DNA of 64,000 nucleotides from Hyphomicrobium_A sp963817485. GTDB lineage: Bacteria > Pseudomonadota > Alphaproteobacteria > Rhizobiales > Hyphomicrobiaceae. This document shows, in pieces, positions 7,926 through 17,975 of the stretch (its first letter is position 1; each line of letters starts with the position of its first letter). Made by a program: the position numbers and the translations under genes. The stretch lies in the NCBI GenBank assembly GCA_963817485.1, contig CAWFOR010000004.1:62001-126000 (forward strand), read 5' to 3'. Under the pieces are notes generated by a model, which was not told the DNA's origin, made no database searches, and worked only from the letters and a program-made list of their open reading frames with translations.

Positions 7926-10144
7926 TCAGCCGGCATCACGCCGCGGGCGCCGATCGCGGCCCCCACCGCCGCCCTCACGCTCGCGCCGCGGCGGGCGCTC
8001 GGCGCGGAACTCGGCCTCAGGGTCGGCCTCGCCCTCGGCGCGCGGGATCTCCTGGCCGGTCGCTTGATCGATGATCTTCATCGACAGCCGCGTCTTGCCG
8101 CGCTCGTCGAAGCCCAGGAGCTTGACGTAGACCTCCTGGCCCTCCTTCACGACCTCGCCCACGGTCGCCGGGCGTCCGGGAGCGAGCTGCGAGATGTGCA
8201 CGAGGCCGTCCTTGGCGCCGAAGAAGTTCACGAAGGCGCCGAAGTCCATGATCTTCACGACCTTGCCCTTGTAGATGGTGCCAACCTCGGGCTCGGAGGT
8301 GATTTCGCGGATGCGCCTCAACGCGGCCTCGATCGACTCGCGCTTGGCCGCGGCGACCTTCACCGTGCCGTCGTCGTCGATGTCGATCTTGGCGCCGCTC
8401 TCGGCCACGATCTCGCGGATCACCGAGCCGCCCGAGCCGATCACCTCGCGGATCTTGTCGGTCGGGATCTTGATGGTCTCGATGCGCGGGGCGTGCTCGC
8501 CGAGCTCGGTGCGGGCGGAGCCCAGCGACTTGCCCATCTCGCCGAGGATGTGCATGCGGCCTTCGCGCGCCTGGTCGAGCGCGATGCGCATGATCTCCTC
8601 GGTGATGCCGGTGATCTTGATGTCCATCTGCAGCGAGGTCACGCCCTTCTCGGTGCCGGCCACCTTGAAGTCCATGTCGCCGAGATGGTCCTCGTCGCCC
8701 AGGATGTCGGAGAGAACGGCGAAGTCGTTGCCCTCCTTGATGAGGCCCATCGCGATGCCGGCGACCGGCGCCTTCAACGGAACACCGGCATCCATCAGCG
8801 CAAGCGAGGTGCCGCACACCGTCGCCATCGAGGATGAGCCGTTGCTCTCGGTGATCTCGGAGACGATGCGGATGGTGTAGGGAAACTCCTCGTGGTCCGG
8901 CATCACCGGGTGCACGGCGCGCCAGGCGAGCTTGCCGTGGCCGATCTCGCGGCGGCCGGGCGAGCCCATGCGGCCCGTCTCGCCCACCGAGTAGGGCGGG
9001 AAGTTGTAGTGCAGCATGAAGCGCTCTTTGCGCGTGCCCTCGAGGGCGTCGATGAACTGCTCGTCCTCGCCGGTGCCGAGCGTGGCGACGACCATCGCCT
9101 GTGTCTCGCCGCGCGTGAACAGCGCCGAGCCGTGCGTGCGCGGCAGCACGTGCACCTCGGAGACGATCGGGCGCACGGTCTTCAGGTCGCGCCCATCGAT
9201 GCGGCGCCCGGTCTTGACGATGTCACCGCGCACGATGTCGCTCTTCAGCGCCTTGATGGTGTCGGCGAGCAGCACCTTCTCGGTCGGATCGTCGGGGATC
9301 TCGACGCCGGCCTTCACCTTGCTCTCCGCCTCCTTCACGAGGTCGTAGCGCTTCTGCTTCTCCTTGGTGGAGAAGGCGGCGCGCAGGTCGGCCTCGGCGA
9401 TCTTCTTGACCTTGCGCAGTGTACTTCTGCGAGTCGGGAAGCTTGATGTCCCACGGCTCCTTGGCGGCCTTCTCGGCGAGCTTGATGATCGCCTGGATGA
9501 CCGGCTGGAAGCCGCGGTGGCCGAACATGACGGCCTCGAGCATCTGCTTCTCGGGCAGCTCCTTGGCCTCCGATTCAACCATCATCACCGCGTCCTGCGT
9601 GCCGGCGATGACGAGGTCGAGCGAAGACTCCGCCATCTCGTCGAGCATCGGGTTGAGCACGAACTCGCCGGCGATGAGGCCGACGCGCGCGGCGCCGATG
9701 GGCCCGAGGAACGGCACGCCCGAAAGCGTGAGCGCCGCGGAGGAGGCAACGAGCGCGAGGATGTCGGGGTCGTTCTCCATGTCGTGCGAGAGCACGGTCG
9801 ACGACCACCTGGGTCTCGTTCTTGAAGCCTTCGACGAACAGCGGCCGGATCGGCCGGTCGATAAGGCGCGAGGTGAGCGTCTCCTTCTCGGAAGGGCGCC
9901 CTTCACGCTTGAAGAAGCCGCCGGGGATCTTGCCCGCGGCAAAGGTCTTCTCCTGGTAATTCACGGTGAGGGGGAAGAAGTCGACGCCGGGCTTGGGAGT
10001 CTTGGCGGCGACGACGGTGGCGAGCACGCTCGTCTCGCCGTACTGGGCATAGACGGCGGCGTCGGCCTGGCGCGCCATGCGACCGGTCTCGAGGGTCAGC
10101 TTGCGCCCGCCCCACTCAATTTCCACGCGATGGATGTCGAACAT
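7926..10144 (-). CDS. pnp: Polyribonucleotide nucleotidyltransferase (two apparent frameshifts)
   Basis: PNPase degrades RNA phosphorolytically as a trimer in the degradosome and acts in mRNA turnover and cold adaptation. From the N terminus (MFDIHRVEIEWGGRKLTLE) the frame is good to NETQVVV, shifts near 9797 to continue as TVLSHDMENDPDIL, and shifts again near 9420 (before RKVKKIAEADLR). The rest is intact: second RNase PH core (GRRIDGRD, SSMATVCG), KH domain (IREVIGSGGSVIREI) and S1 domain (GTIYKGKVVKIMDFGAFVNF), with a basic Gly/Arg-rich tail. Corrected length is near 735 residues, slightly above the usual 700-720 because of the tail. Each break is fixed by one base, so sequencing error is likely. 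rpsO lies upstream, the standard rpsO-pnp pair. Confidence 0.93.
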
Positions 10145-10294
10145 GTTTGGTTCTTTCTCTTGCTCGTAGCAATGCGCAGCGGCCGGATTGCCGGATGCGC
10201 GAGGCCTCGGTCAGGACCGGGGCGGAAGGCAGACGCCACGTTGGCGCAGGCTGAAGCTGGCTTGCAAAAGCGCCGGCCACGCCTGCGCGCGTCG

Positions 10295-10564
10295 TCAGCG
10301 GCGGATGCCGAGCTTGTCGATGATGGTCTGGTAACGCTGCTCGTTCTTACGCTTCACGTAGTCGAGGAGCTGGCGGCGCTGGCTCACCATCTTGAGGAGC
10401 CCGCGACGCGAGTGGTTGTCCTTCTTGTGCGTCTTGAAGTGCTCGGTGAGGTCGTTGATCCGCTCGGTGAGGATCGCAATCTGGACCTCGGGCGAGCCGG
10501 TGTCGTTGGCCTTGGTAGCATTGTCTTTGATGAGCGCAGTCTTGCGCTCAGCGGATATCGACAT
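10295..10564 (-). CDS. rpsO: 30S ribosomal protein S15
   Basis: S15 is a primary 16S rRNA-binding protein of the small-subunit platform. The 89-residue product (MSISAERKTALIKDNATKAN onward) has the full-length family fold with the conserved GSPEVQIA, HKKDNHSRRGLL and RRQLLDYVK segments that contact 16S helices 20-22. An AAAGGA site precedes the ATG. It follows truB by 227 bases and precedes pnp by 150 bases; the long spacer before it contains a possible promoter (TATAAG near 10664-10669 on the minus strand), and the rpsO-pnp spacer is where RNase III processing occurs in other bacteria. Confidence 0.97.
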   Translation of the reverse strand: MSISAERKTALIKDNATKANDTGSPEVQIAILTERINDLTEHFKTHKKDNHSRRGLLKMVSQRRQLLDYVKRKNEQRYQTIIDKLGIRR

Positions 10565-10791
10565 CGGGCATCCTTTCCGTTGGGGGTGGGTTGGGCCTAT
10601 CTGGCCCTGGGGCGGCCACAGCCGGGATGTCGTCCAGCAGGGTCGCCAATTCGAGATGGTGCGTCTTATACACGAGGCGCCCCGGCCCGCGAGCGGAAAG
10701 TCGCCGGCTTGCAGCCGCACGCGGCGCCTCGAGGGCGGCGCCACGGCCGATGTTCTCACTTTGTGCTTAAGGATAGGTTGCAGAGGCCGCC

Positions 10792-11708
10792 TCAGCCGAA
10801 GTTGAACACGCGCGTCGGGCGGAAGGCGCCCTTCTCCAGCTCGCCGAGCGCCAGGATGCGGCCTTTGAAGTGGGCCCACGCCGCGCCCGCCATCACGGGG
10901 GCATCGCGGCCGCGCACCAGCACCGCCTGCCCGCGGGCAAGGCTCGCGGCATCGTTGGGACCGACGCTCAGGCCCGGCAGGTCGTCGAGCGCGGCTTCGA
11001 CCGGCATGAGGAGGGCCATGACCCCGTCGCCGCCGGCCTGTGCCGCGGCCTGCAGCTCCTCGAGCGTCACCGAGGCCGCCTCGTCGAAGGAGCCGACGCG
11101 CGTGCGCCTCAGCTCGATGACGTGCCCGAAGCAGCCGAGCGCGCGGCCCATGTCGCGGGCGAGCGCGCGCACGTAGGTGCCCTTGCCGCAGCGGGCCTCG
11201 AACACGGCAGTCGCCGCGTCGGGCATCTCGATGAGGGACAGATCCTCGATCAGGACCTCGCGCGGCTCGAGCACCACCTCCTCGCCTTCGCGGGCGAGAT
11301 CGTAGGCTCTGGCGCCGTCGACCTTGATGGCGGAGAACTGCGGCGGCACCTGCAAGATCTCGCCGGTGAAGCGCGGCAGCAGCGCCTCGATGGCAGGGCG
11401 CGGGGGCAACGCGTCGGACGTCCGCACAACCTTGCCCTCGGCATCGTCGGTGTCGGTCTCGGCGCCAAAGCGCACCGTGAAGCGGTAGGCCTTCTCGCCG
11501 TCGACGGCGAACGGCACCGTCTTCGTCGCCTCGCCGAGCGCGATCGGCAGGATGCCGGTCGCGAGCGGGTCGAGCGTGCCGGCGTGGCCCGCCTTCTGCG
11601 CGGTAAACAGCCGCTTGATGGCGCCGACGGCCTGCGTCGAGGTCATCCCCGCCGGCTTGTCGAGGATGACCCAGCCGTGGACGGGATTTCCCTTCTTGGG
11701 CGTGCCAT
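10792..11708 (-). CDS. truB: tRNA pseudouridine-55 synthase (frameshift near start)
   Basis: TruB makes pseudouridine 55 in the T-loop of all tRNAs. The body reads cleanly from GNPVHGWVILDKPAGMTS through the catalytic GHAGTLDPLATGILP (aspartate nucleophile) and the KVDGARAYDLAREGE region to the C-terminal substrate-binding tail. The natural start is probably the ATG at 11708, but that ATG is in the reading frame of rbfA, and about one base is missing or extra in the AAGAAGGGAAA stretch near 11690-11700, so the first residues and the rbfA/truB boundary are unclear. Corrected length is about 305 residues, normal for the family. Confidence 0.93.
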
Positions 11709-12128
11709 GGTCGAACGGGCTCGATAGGGCTCCTCGCTCTCCAGACGTCCTCGGCGCCCTTTGGTGCTCGCGAGCAGCGCGTCGATGCGGCTTGCCTCCG
11801 CGAACGTGTCGTCGCTGCGGAAGCGAATGTCGGGCGCGAATTTCAGGTTCACCGTGTGCGCGATCTCCGCGCGGATGTAGCGCTTGTGACGCGTGAGCGC
11901 TTCGAGCACCGCCTCGGTGTCGGTGCCGCCGAGCGGGATCACGTACGCGGTCGCGAGCTTCAGGTCGGGCGAGAGGCGCACCTCGGGGATCGTGATCACG
12001 TGAGCGGCAAGCACGTCGTCGTGGATGTCGCCGCGCGCCAGCATCTCCGCGAGCTTGTGGCGGATGAGCTCGCCGACGCGAAGCTGACGCTGCGACGGCG
12101 GTTTCGCGTGATTTGATTTCTTTCTCAT
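11643..12128 (-). CDS. rbfA: 30S ribosome-binding factor RbfA (3' end uncertain)
   Basis: RbfA binds the free 30S subunit and assists late 16S rRNA maturation and cold growth. The protein starts MRKKSNHAKPPSQRQLRVGE and shows the KH-like fold core with VRLSPDLKLATAYVIPLG and the conserved ALTRHKRYIRAEIAHTVNLK and LKFAPDIRFRSDDTF segments. Typical length is 120-150; here the open frame continues to 161 residues by running through the truB start codon into nonsense, so a one-base error near 11700-11750 probably hides the true stop. The gene lies between infB and truB, as in most bacteria. Confidence 0.92.
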   Translation of the reverse strand: MRKKSNHAKPPSQRQLRVGELIRHKLAEMLARGDIHDDVLAAHVITIPEVRLSPDLKLATAYVIPLGGTDTEAVLEALTRHKRYIRAEIAHTVNLKFAPDIRFRSDDTFAEASRIDALLASTKGRRGRLESEEPYRARSTMARPRREIPSTAGSSSTSRRG

Positions 12129-12216
12129 TGTCGCTCCGCTGCGGGGTTGGACCGCACACGGCCTCAAAAGGAAGGGGCCGGCGCAGCCGCCGACCCCGGA
12201 TAGCTGAAAACCGAAC

Positions 12217-14847
12217 TCAGAGCGTCCGCGTCACGGTCTCGATGTTGAAGCACTCGATGTGGTCGCCGGCGCGGATGTCCTGGTAGTTGGCGAACGCCAT
12301 ACCGCACTCCTGGCCAGCCGGCACCTCGCGCACCTCGTCCTTGAACCGCTTCAAGGTCGAGAGCGTGCCCTCGTGGATGACGACGTCGTCGCGGATCAGA
12401 CGCACCTTGGCCCCGCGCTCGACCTTGCCCTCGACCACCCTGCAGCCGGCAACCTTGCCGACGTGCGAGATGTTGAACACATCGAGGATTTCCGCCTTGC
12501 CGAGGAAGATCTCGCGCAGCGTCGGCGCCAGCAGGCCGGACATGGCCGCTTTCACGTCGTCGACCAGGTCGTAGATGATGTTGTAGTAGCGGATCTCGAC
12601 GCCGTCGCGGTCGGCCGCCACCTTCGCCTGCGCGTTGGCGCGGACATTGAAGCCGACGATTACGGCCTTGGACGTGCTCGCGAGCGCGACATCGGATTCG
12701 GTGATGCCGCCGACGCCCGCATGCACGATGCGCGCCTGCACCTCGTCGGTGCCGAGCTTCTTCAAGGCACCCGCGATCGCCTCGACCGAGCCCTGCACGT
12801 CGCCCTTGACCAGAAGCGTAAAGTCCTTGCGGCCGCTGTCCTTCAACGACTGCATCATCTGCTCGAGCGTGCGCGGTGTGCCGGCCGAGCCCATGGTGTC
12901 GCGCCGCTTGCGCACGCGATAGTCGGTGATCTCGCGGGCACGCGCCTCGCTCTCGACGACCGCGAATGGGTCGCCGGCCTCGGGCGCCGAATCAAAGCCC
13001 AGGATTTCCGCCGGAACCGAGGGACCGGCCGCATCGGTGTTCTGCCCGCGATCGTCGATCAGCGCGCGCACCCGGCCCCAGGCAGTGCTGGCCACGACGA
13101 TATCGCCGACGCGCAGCGTGCCGCGCTGCACAAGCACGGTGCCCACGGGCCCGCGCCCGCGCTCGAGCTTGGCCTCGACCACCACGCCTTCGGCGGGACG
13201 GTTGGGATTGGCTTTGAGATCGAGGAGCTCTGCCTGCAGGTGGATCGCTTCCAACAGCTTGTCGAGGTTCGTGCGCTTCAGCGCCGAAACCGGCACCTCC
13301 AGCGTCTCGCCCGACATGCTCTCGACCACGATCTCGTGCTGCAGGAGCTCGGTGCGCACGCGGTTGGGGTCTGCCTGCGGCTTGTCGATCTTGTTGATGG
13401 CGACGATGATCGGAACGCCGGCGGCCTTCGCGTGATTGATGGCTTCGACCGTCTGCGGCATGACGCCGTCGTCTGCCGCCACGACCAGGACGACGATGTC
13501 CGTCACCTGCGCGCCACGCGCACGCATGGCGGTGAACGCCTCGTGGCCCGGCGTGTCGATGAAGGTGATGCGGTCGCCCAGGGGCGTCGTCACCTGATAG
13601 GCGCCGATGTGCTGCGTGATGCCACCCGCCTCGCCCGCGACGACGTTTGTCTGCCGGATGGCGTCGAGGAGCGACGTCTTGCCGTGGTCGACGTGGCCCA
13701 TGATGGTGACGACAGGGGCGCGGGGCACGAGCATGCCCTCGTCGTCCTTCTCGCCGATGAACCCGGTCTCGACGTCGGCTTCGGAGACGCGCTTGGGCGT
13801 ATGCCCGAACTCCTGAACGATGAGCTCCGCCGTATCGGCGTCGACCACATCGTTGATCTTGTGCATCTCGCCTTCTTTCATCAAGTACTTGATGACGTCG
13901 ACGGCGCGCTCGGTCATGCGGTTGGCGAGCTCTTGGATGGTGATGACCTCGGGGATCACCACCTCGCGCACGATCTTCTCGCGCGCTTGCGAAATGCCCA
14001 TCGCCTTGAGCTTCTCGCGCTCGCGCCTGCGCTTGAGCGAGGCAAGCGAACGCTCACGCTGCTTCTCGTCGAAGGCGTTGTTGATCGTGAGCTTTACGCG
14101 CTCGCGCTTTTCGTCGACCTTCGGTGTCGGAGTGCGGGCGCCGGGCTTGCCTTTCTTGATGCCGCCGCGGCCCTCGTCCTCCTCGGTCGCCTCCACGGCA
14201 CGGCCGGTGCGCTTGGGAGCTTCGCCCTCCGGCTTGAAGCGGGGCGGACCTGGAATATCGATCTCGCGCGGCTTGCCGCCTTCGCGCGGCTGCAACGCCG
14301 GATTGAAGGAGGTGCGTGGCTTCCCAGCCGGTGCGCCATCTGTCCGCGGGCGCGGCGGACGGCTCTCGGTGCTCGGAGCCGGCGCCGGACGAGCCTCGGC
14401 CGTAGCGGGCGCAGGACGCGCCGCTTCGACGGGAGCGGCGACGGCAGCGACCGCCGGCGGGGCGTTCTTGGCCCGCTCGGCTTCCTCGTCGCGCTCCAAA
14501 TCCTCGCGCACCTTGGCAGCAGCAAGCGCGCGCGCACGCGCATCGCGCTCCTCGGTCGACAGCCCGCGTGCCGCGGCCGCTGGGCTCACCTTCTGCGGAG
14601 CCGCGGTCTCGGGTCGCGTCGGCGGCTTCTTCTGCGCCACCTCAGGCTCGGGCGTCGCCTCGATCGGCGGAGCCTCGGTCTCTGAGCCGAGCTTCCTGGT
14701 TCTGCGCTTCTCGACGACAACCGACTTCGAGCGGCCGTGGCTGAAGTTCTGCCGAACGTGGCCGGACTCGACGGTCCGCTGGAGCGACAGCGGCTTGCGC
14801 ACGCCTCCGCGGAGGGTCTTGTCGGTGGTGTCCTTCGTTTCCGTCAT
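12217..14847 (-). CDS. infB: Translation initiation factor IF-2
   Basis: IF-2 is the GTPase that places initiator tRNA on the 30S subunit and promotes subunit joining. The 876-residue protein has a long low-complexity, Ala/Pro/Glu/Arg-rich N-terminal region (about residues 1-300), the IF2-N helical domain (ITIQELANRM), then the G domain with GHVDHGKTSLLD (G1), DTPGHEAF (G3) and NKIDKPQA (G4), and the C-terminal beta barrels. The start at 14847 (MTETKD) has GGGAAG just upstream; an earlier in-frame start lacks a site. It sits between ylxR and rbfA in the nusA operon. Confidence 0.97.
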   Translation of the reverse strand: MTETKDTTDKTLRGGVRKPLSLQRTVESGHVRQNFSHGRSKSVVVEKRRTRKLGSETEAPPIEATPEPEVAQKKPPTRPETAAPQKVSPAAAARGLSTEERDARARALAAAKVREDLERDEEAERAKNAPPAVAAVAAPVEAARPAPATAEARPAPAPSTESRPPRPRTDGAPAGKPRTSFNPALQPREGGKPREIDIPGPPRFKPEGEAPKRTGRAVEATEEDEGRGGIKKGKPGARTPTPKVDEKRERVKLTINNAFDEKQRERSLASLKRRREREKLKAMGISQAREKIVREVVIPEVITIQELANRMTERAVDVIKYLMKEGEMHKINDVVDADTAELIVQEFGHTPKRVSEADVETGFIGEKDDEGMLVPRAPVVTIMGHVDHGKTSLLDAIRQTNVVAGEAGGITQHIGAYQVTTPLGDRITFIDTPGHEAFTAMRARGAQVTDIVVLVVAADDGVMPQTVEAINHAKAAGVPIIVAINKIDKPQADPNRVRTELLQHEIVVESMSGETLEVPVSALKRTNLDKLLEAIHLQAELLDLKANPNRPAEGVVVEAKLERGRGPVGTVLVQRGTLRVGDIVVASTAWGRVRALIDDRGQNTDAAGPSVPAEILGFDSAPEAGDPFAVVESEARAREITDYRVRKRRDTMGSAGTPRTLEQMMQSLKDSGRKDFTLLVKGDVQGSVEAIAGALKKLGTDEVQARIVHAGVGGITESDVALASTSKAVIVGFNVRANAQAKVAADRDGVEIRYYNIIYDLVDDVKAAMSGLLAPTLREIFLGKAEILDVFNISHVGKVAGCRVVEGKVERGAKVRLIRDDVVIHEGTLSTLKRFKDEVREVPAGQECGMAFANYQDIRAGDHIECFNIETVTRTL

Positions 14848-14890
14848 GCTCTTCCCGTAAAACTCCAAAATTCCACGCACGAAGCCGCGC

Positions 14891-15538
14891 TCAGCTTGCG
14901 CCGAAGCCCGACCGGTAGCGCCTTAGGCGCTCGGCCTCCAGAAGAAACCGCTGTGTGGCTCCGCCCTGTTTGAGGGCAGCATGTACCACATTTGACCGGC
15001 CGATGGCCAAGCTCAATTGTTCGATAGTGAGCCAATCAACAATGGGGGCAGCTTTGCCACTATCCCGTTGAACGGCCGCAAATTTACGGTCGAGCTTGCG
15101 CTTACCATCCTCGGCCGCATCGGCGCCCTGCAGAAGCGCCGCGGCGCGCCCGCCGCTTATGAGCGTCTCGACCTTTTCGAAGCCTGTCGTAACGAGACCG
15201 GCCTTGTTGGCGAGCGACAGCGCTTCGAGCGCACGCTTAACAAATAGTGCTTCGACCGTCTGCGGCAAGTCCGGCGCGACCGTGACCGCGCGCTTCAGGC
15301 TCTTGGCGAACGCTCTTGTCTCCGCCGCGGCGGCGACGCTCGCCTTGTCGGCCGTCACCCACACGCCACGGCCAGGAAGCTTGCGCGAAAGATCGGGAAC
15401 GAGCCTGCCTTCGGGATCGGCTACGAAGCGTAGGAGGTCGGCTGGGTCGCGCTCGACACGCGTGAGGATGCAGCGGCGCAACGAGCCTGCCGCCTCCCCA
15501 TCGTCGTCGCGTTCCTGCTGCCGACCTTCAGCGCCCAA
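14891..15538 (-). CDS. ylxR: RNA-binding protein YlxR/DUF448 fused to an L7Ae-like domain
   Basis: A 215-residue protein. Residues 20-75 match the YlxR RNA-binding fold (RRCILTRVERDPADLLRF, then GRGVWV), and the C-terminal half (LSLANKAGLVTTGFEKVETL) resembles an L7Ae/YlxQ-type RNA-binding domain, a fusion typical of Alphaproteobacteria. Its place between nusA and infB is diagnostic. There is no ATG in range; a TTG at 15538 with GGGAG seven bases upstream is the best start. RNA binding is family knowledge; the RNA target is unknown. The 32 bases from nusA indicate co-transcription. Confidence 0.9.
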   Translation of the reverse strand: MGAEGRQQERDDDGEAAGSLRRCILTRVERDPADLLRFVADPEGRLVPDLSRKLPGRGVWVTADKASVAAAAETRAFAKSLKRAVTVAPDLPQTVEALFVKRALEALSLANKAGLVTTGFEKVETLISGGRAAALLQGADAAEDGKRKLDRKFAAVQRDSGKAAPIVDWLTIEQLSLAIGRSNVVHAALKQGGATQRFLLEAERLRRYRSGFGAS

Positions 15539-15570
15539 TCCGATCTCCCGACGTCCCGGTACATTTCCGG

Positions 15571-17226
15571 CTAACCCTGGGCCGCGGCGTCTTCGGCGCC
15601 GTCGCCCTCGCCGTCACCTTCCGCAGCCTCCTCGGCCGGCTCCGCTTTCGGCAGCAGGTCCTCGGCCTTGATCCAGCCGGCGAGCACACGCGCCGACATG
15701 ATCATGTCCTCGGCTTCCTTGCGGCCGATCTCGAAAGCCTCGAGCACGCCTTTGTGGCGGACAGGCTCGGCGTCCTTCTCCTTCTTGCGCTCCGTCCACC
15801 CGGTGAGGTCGTCGGTGGCGCAATCGGCGAGATCCTCCAGCGTCTTGATGCCGTTCTCGCCGAACGCGACCATCATTGCAGTGGTCACGCCCTGCACCTT
15901 GGCCAGATCGTCGGCGACGCCGAGCTCGCGCCGTTTGGCGTCGCGGTCGGCTTCCTGCTTCTCGAGGTAATCGCGCGCGCGCGACTGGATCTCATTGGCC
16001 GTGTGCTCGTCGAAGCCTTCGATGTGCGCGATTTCGGAGAGATCGACGAAGGCGACCTCCTCGATCGAGGCGAAGCCCTCGGTGACGAGGAGCTGGGCGA
16101 TGACCTCGTCGACGTCGAGTGCTTCCATGAGCATGTTCGACCGCTCGGCGAACTCCTTCTGGCGCCGCTCGGACTCCTCTTGCTCGGTCAGGATATCGAT
16201 GTCCCAGCCGGTGAGCTGCGAGGCGAGCCGCACGTTCTGGCCGCGCCGGCCGATGGCGAGCGAAAGCTGGCTTTCGGGAACGACGACCTCGATGCGGTTG
16301 GTGTCCTCGTCGAGCACGACCTTCGTCACCTCGGCAGGGGCGAGCGCGTTGACGATGAAGCTCGCCGCGTCGGGGTTCCACTGGATGATGTCGACCTTCT
16401 CGCCCTGCAGCTCGTTGACGACGGCCTGCACGCGGGAGCCGCGCATGCCGACGCAGGCACCCACGGGATCGATGGAGGAATCCTTGGAGATCACCGCGAT
16501 CTTGGCGCGGGAGCCCGGGTCGCGGGCAACCGACTTGATCTCGACGACGCCGTCGTAGATCTCCGGAACCTCCTGGGCAAACAGCTTCGACATGAACTCC
16601 GGCCGCGCGCGGGAGAGGAAAATCTGCGGACCGCGCGGCTCGCGGCTCACGTTGTAGATGAAGGCGCGCACGCGGTCGCCGTAGCGCACATTCTCGCGCG
16701 GGATCATCTCGTCGCGGCGGATGATGCCCTCCGCGCGGCCGAGATCGACGATGACGTTGCCGTACTCGACGCGCTTCACCGTGCCGTTGACGATCTCGCC
16801 GATGCGGTCCTTGTACTCGCTGTAATGGCGCTCGCGCTCGGCTTCGCGCACCTTCTGCACGATGACCTGCTTGGCGTTCTGTGCGGCGACGCGGCCGAAA
16901 TCCAAGGGCGGCAGCGGCTCGGCGATGAGGTCGCCGATCTTGGCCTCGGCGTTGCGCCCCTGCGCATCGGCGAGCGTGATCTGGGTGGAGTCGTTCTCCA
17001 CGTTCTCGACCACGGCCAGCACGCGGGAAAGCCGCGCCTCGCCCGTCTTCGGGTCGATCTCGCAGCGGATGTCGTTTTCTGCCCCGTAGCGCGATTTCGC
17101 GGCCTTCTGGATCGCGTCCTCCATCGCCTCGATGACGATCTTGCGGTCGATCGACTTCTCGCGCGCCACCGCGTCCGCGATCTGCAGAAGCTCCAGCCGA
17201 TTGGCACTGATGCCGGCCATTGCCAT
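15571..17226 (-). CDS. nusA: Transcription elongation/termination factor NusA
   Basis: NusA binds RNA polymerase and modulates pausing, termination and antitermination. The 551-residue protein has the N-terminal polymerase-binding domain (MAMAGISANRLELLQIADAV onward), S1 domain (GEIVNGTVKRVEYGNVIVDL), KH1 (VGACVGMRGSRVQAV) and KH2 (LAIGRRGQNVRLASQL), then two helix-hairpin-helix acidic repeats in the C terminus, as in most proteobacteria. It begins five bases after the rimP stop with GGAGG overlapping the rimP end, so translation is coupled. The operon is rimP-nusA-ylxR-infB-rbfA-truB. Confidence 0.97.
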   Translation of the reverse strand: MAMAGISANRLELLQIADAVAREKSIDRKIVIEAMEDAIQKAAKSRYGAENDIRCEIDPKTGEARLSRVLAVVENVENDSTQITLADAQGRNAEAKIGDLIAEPLPPLDFGRVAAQNAKQVIVQKVREAERERHYSEYKDRIGEIVNGTVKRVEYGNVIVDLGRAEGIIRRDEMIPRENVRYGDRVRAFIYNVSREPRGPQIFLSRARPEFMSKLFAQEVPEIYDGVVEIKSVARDPGSRAKIAVISKDSSIDPVGACVGMRGSRVQAVVNELQGEKVDIIQWNPDAASFIVNALAPAEVTKVVLDEDTNRIEVVVPESQLSLAIGRRGQNVRLASQLTGWDIDILTEQEESERRQKEFAERSNMLMEALDVDEVIAQLLVTEGFASIEEVAFVDLSEIAHIEGFDEHTANEIQSRARDYLEKQEADRDAKRRELGVADDLAKVQGVTTAMMVAFGENGIKTLEDLADCATDDLTGWTERKKEKDAEPVRHKGVLEAFEIGRKEAEDMIMSARVLAGWIKAEDLLPKAEPAEEAAEGDGEGDGAEDAAAQG

Positions 17227-17231
17227 GGGTC

Positions 17232-17844
17232 TTAGTCCTCCTCGGTGGTCCCCGGTGCGCTTTCTGCATCACCGGCCGGACCGTTCTCGTTACTCTTCTT
17301 TGCGCGGCGCAAGGCCTCGCGGATCAAGTCTTCGGTCAATACGAGCTTCGCTTCGCCGACGAGGCCGATCGGTAGCCCGATCACCTGGCGGCCCGCTTCA
17401 CCCAGATCAATCTCGATGCGGATTTCGCCGTCCTCGAAGCCTTCGAGCGTCCCGCGGAAGCGCTTGCGGCCGTCGATCGGTTCGGTCAATTCGATCTTGG
17501 CCTCGTGCCCGGCCCAGTCCTCGAAAGTCGGACGGGCGCACGAGCGGGCGGTCGATGCCGGGCGAAGAGACCTCGAGGCGATACGCGCCAGCAATCGGGT
17601 CGTTCACGTCGAGCAAAGCCGATATCTCCCGCGATATGGCCTCGCAGTCCTCGATTGTCATGCTGCCGTCTGGGCGTTCGGCCATCACCTGCAAGGTCTT
17701 GCCCTCGCGGCCGGAAAGAGCCACGCGCACGAGACGGAAGCCGCGCCCCTCGAGCGCGGGCTCGATGATGGCCGCGATCCTGGCCGGTAGGCCGGCCTCG
17801 CGAATGAACCGGTCGCGCAAGGCGCCACCGTCCCCAGCGTGCAT
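17232..17844 (-). CDS. rimP: Ribosome maturation factor RimP (one frameshift)
   Basis: RimP is needed for 30S maturation. The N-terminal alpha/beta domain (GLPARIAAIIEPALEGRGF, then GSMTIEDCEAISREISALLD and YRLEVSSPGIDRPL) is in one frame and the C-terminal SH3-like domain (EDWAGHEAKIELTEPIDGR, RFRGTLEGFEDGEI) in another. An extra base in the TTT run at 17524-17526 (minus strand) joins them perfectly as PSDFEDWAG. Corrected length is about 203 residues, slightly above the usual 150-200. The ATG at 17844 is preferred over an in-frame TTG at 17886. It is the first gene of the nusA operon and lies 45 bases after a terminator-like hairpin. Confidence 0.93.
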
Positions 17845-17888
17845 GCTCAGTAAAGTCCGGTTGGTTGGGCCGATACTCGGCGCCAATA

Positions 17889-17918
17889 CAAAAAGAGCGG
17901 ACCCCTAAGGGCCCACTC
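17889..17918 (-). terminator. Terminator or attenuator hairpin ahead of rimP-nusA
   Basis: On the minus strand GAGTGGGCCC-TTAG-GGGTCCGCTC forms a 10-base-pair stem with two G-U pairs and is followed by TTTTTGT, a strong intrinsic terminator. It lies 73 bases after trmB and only 45 bases before rimP. It may end the trmB transcript, or act as a leader attenuator for the nusA operon, since a promoter-like sequence lies on its trmB side. Confidence 0.75.
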
Positions 17919-17946
17919 GATAGTTGAGATGATCATGAGCAGGTCT

Positions 17947-17975
17947 TTATTACGAGATCGTGACGACCGGCGCAA
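17947..17975 (-). promoter_or_regulatory. Candidate promoter for the rimP-nusA operon
   Basis: On the minus strand TTGCGC (17975-17970) and TAATAA (17952-17947) are separated by 17 bases, a fair sigma70-like arrangement in the gap between trmB and rimP. Transcripts from it would cross the hairpin at 17889-17918 before reaching rimP. Matches to consensus are partial, so this is tentative. Confidence 0.3.

Noticed and set aside
12259..14685. Very long plus-strand open frame antisense to infB
   Set aside because: It mirrors infB codon structure in a GC-rich gene, has no ribosome-binding site and no recognisable protein features.
15754..17235. Long plus-strand open frame antisense to nusA
   Set aside because: Same reason; nusA on the minus strand has all expected domains.
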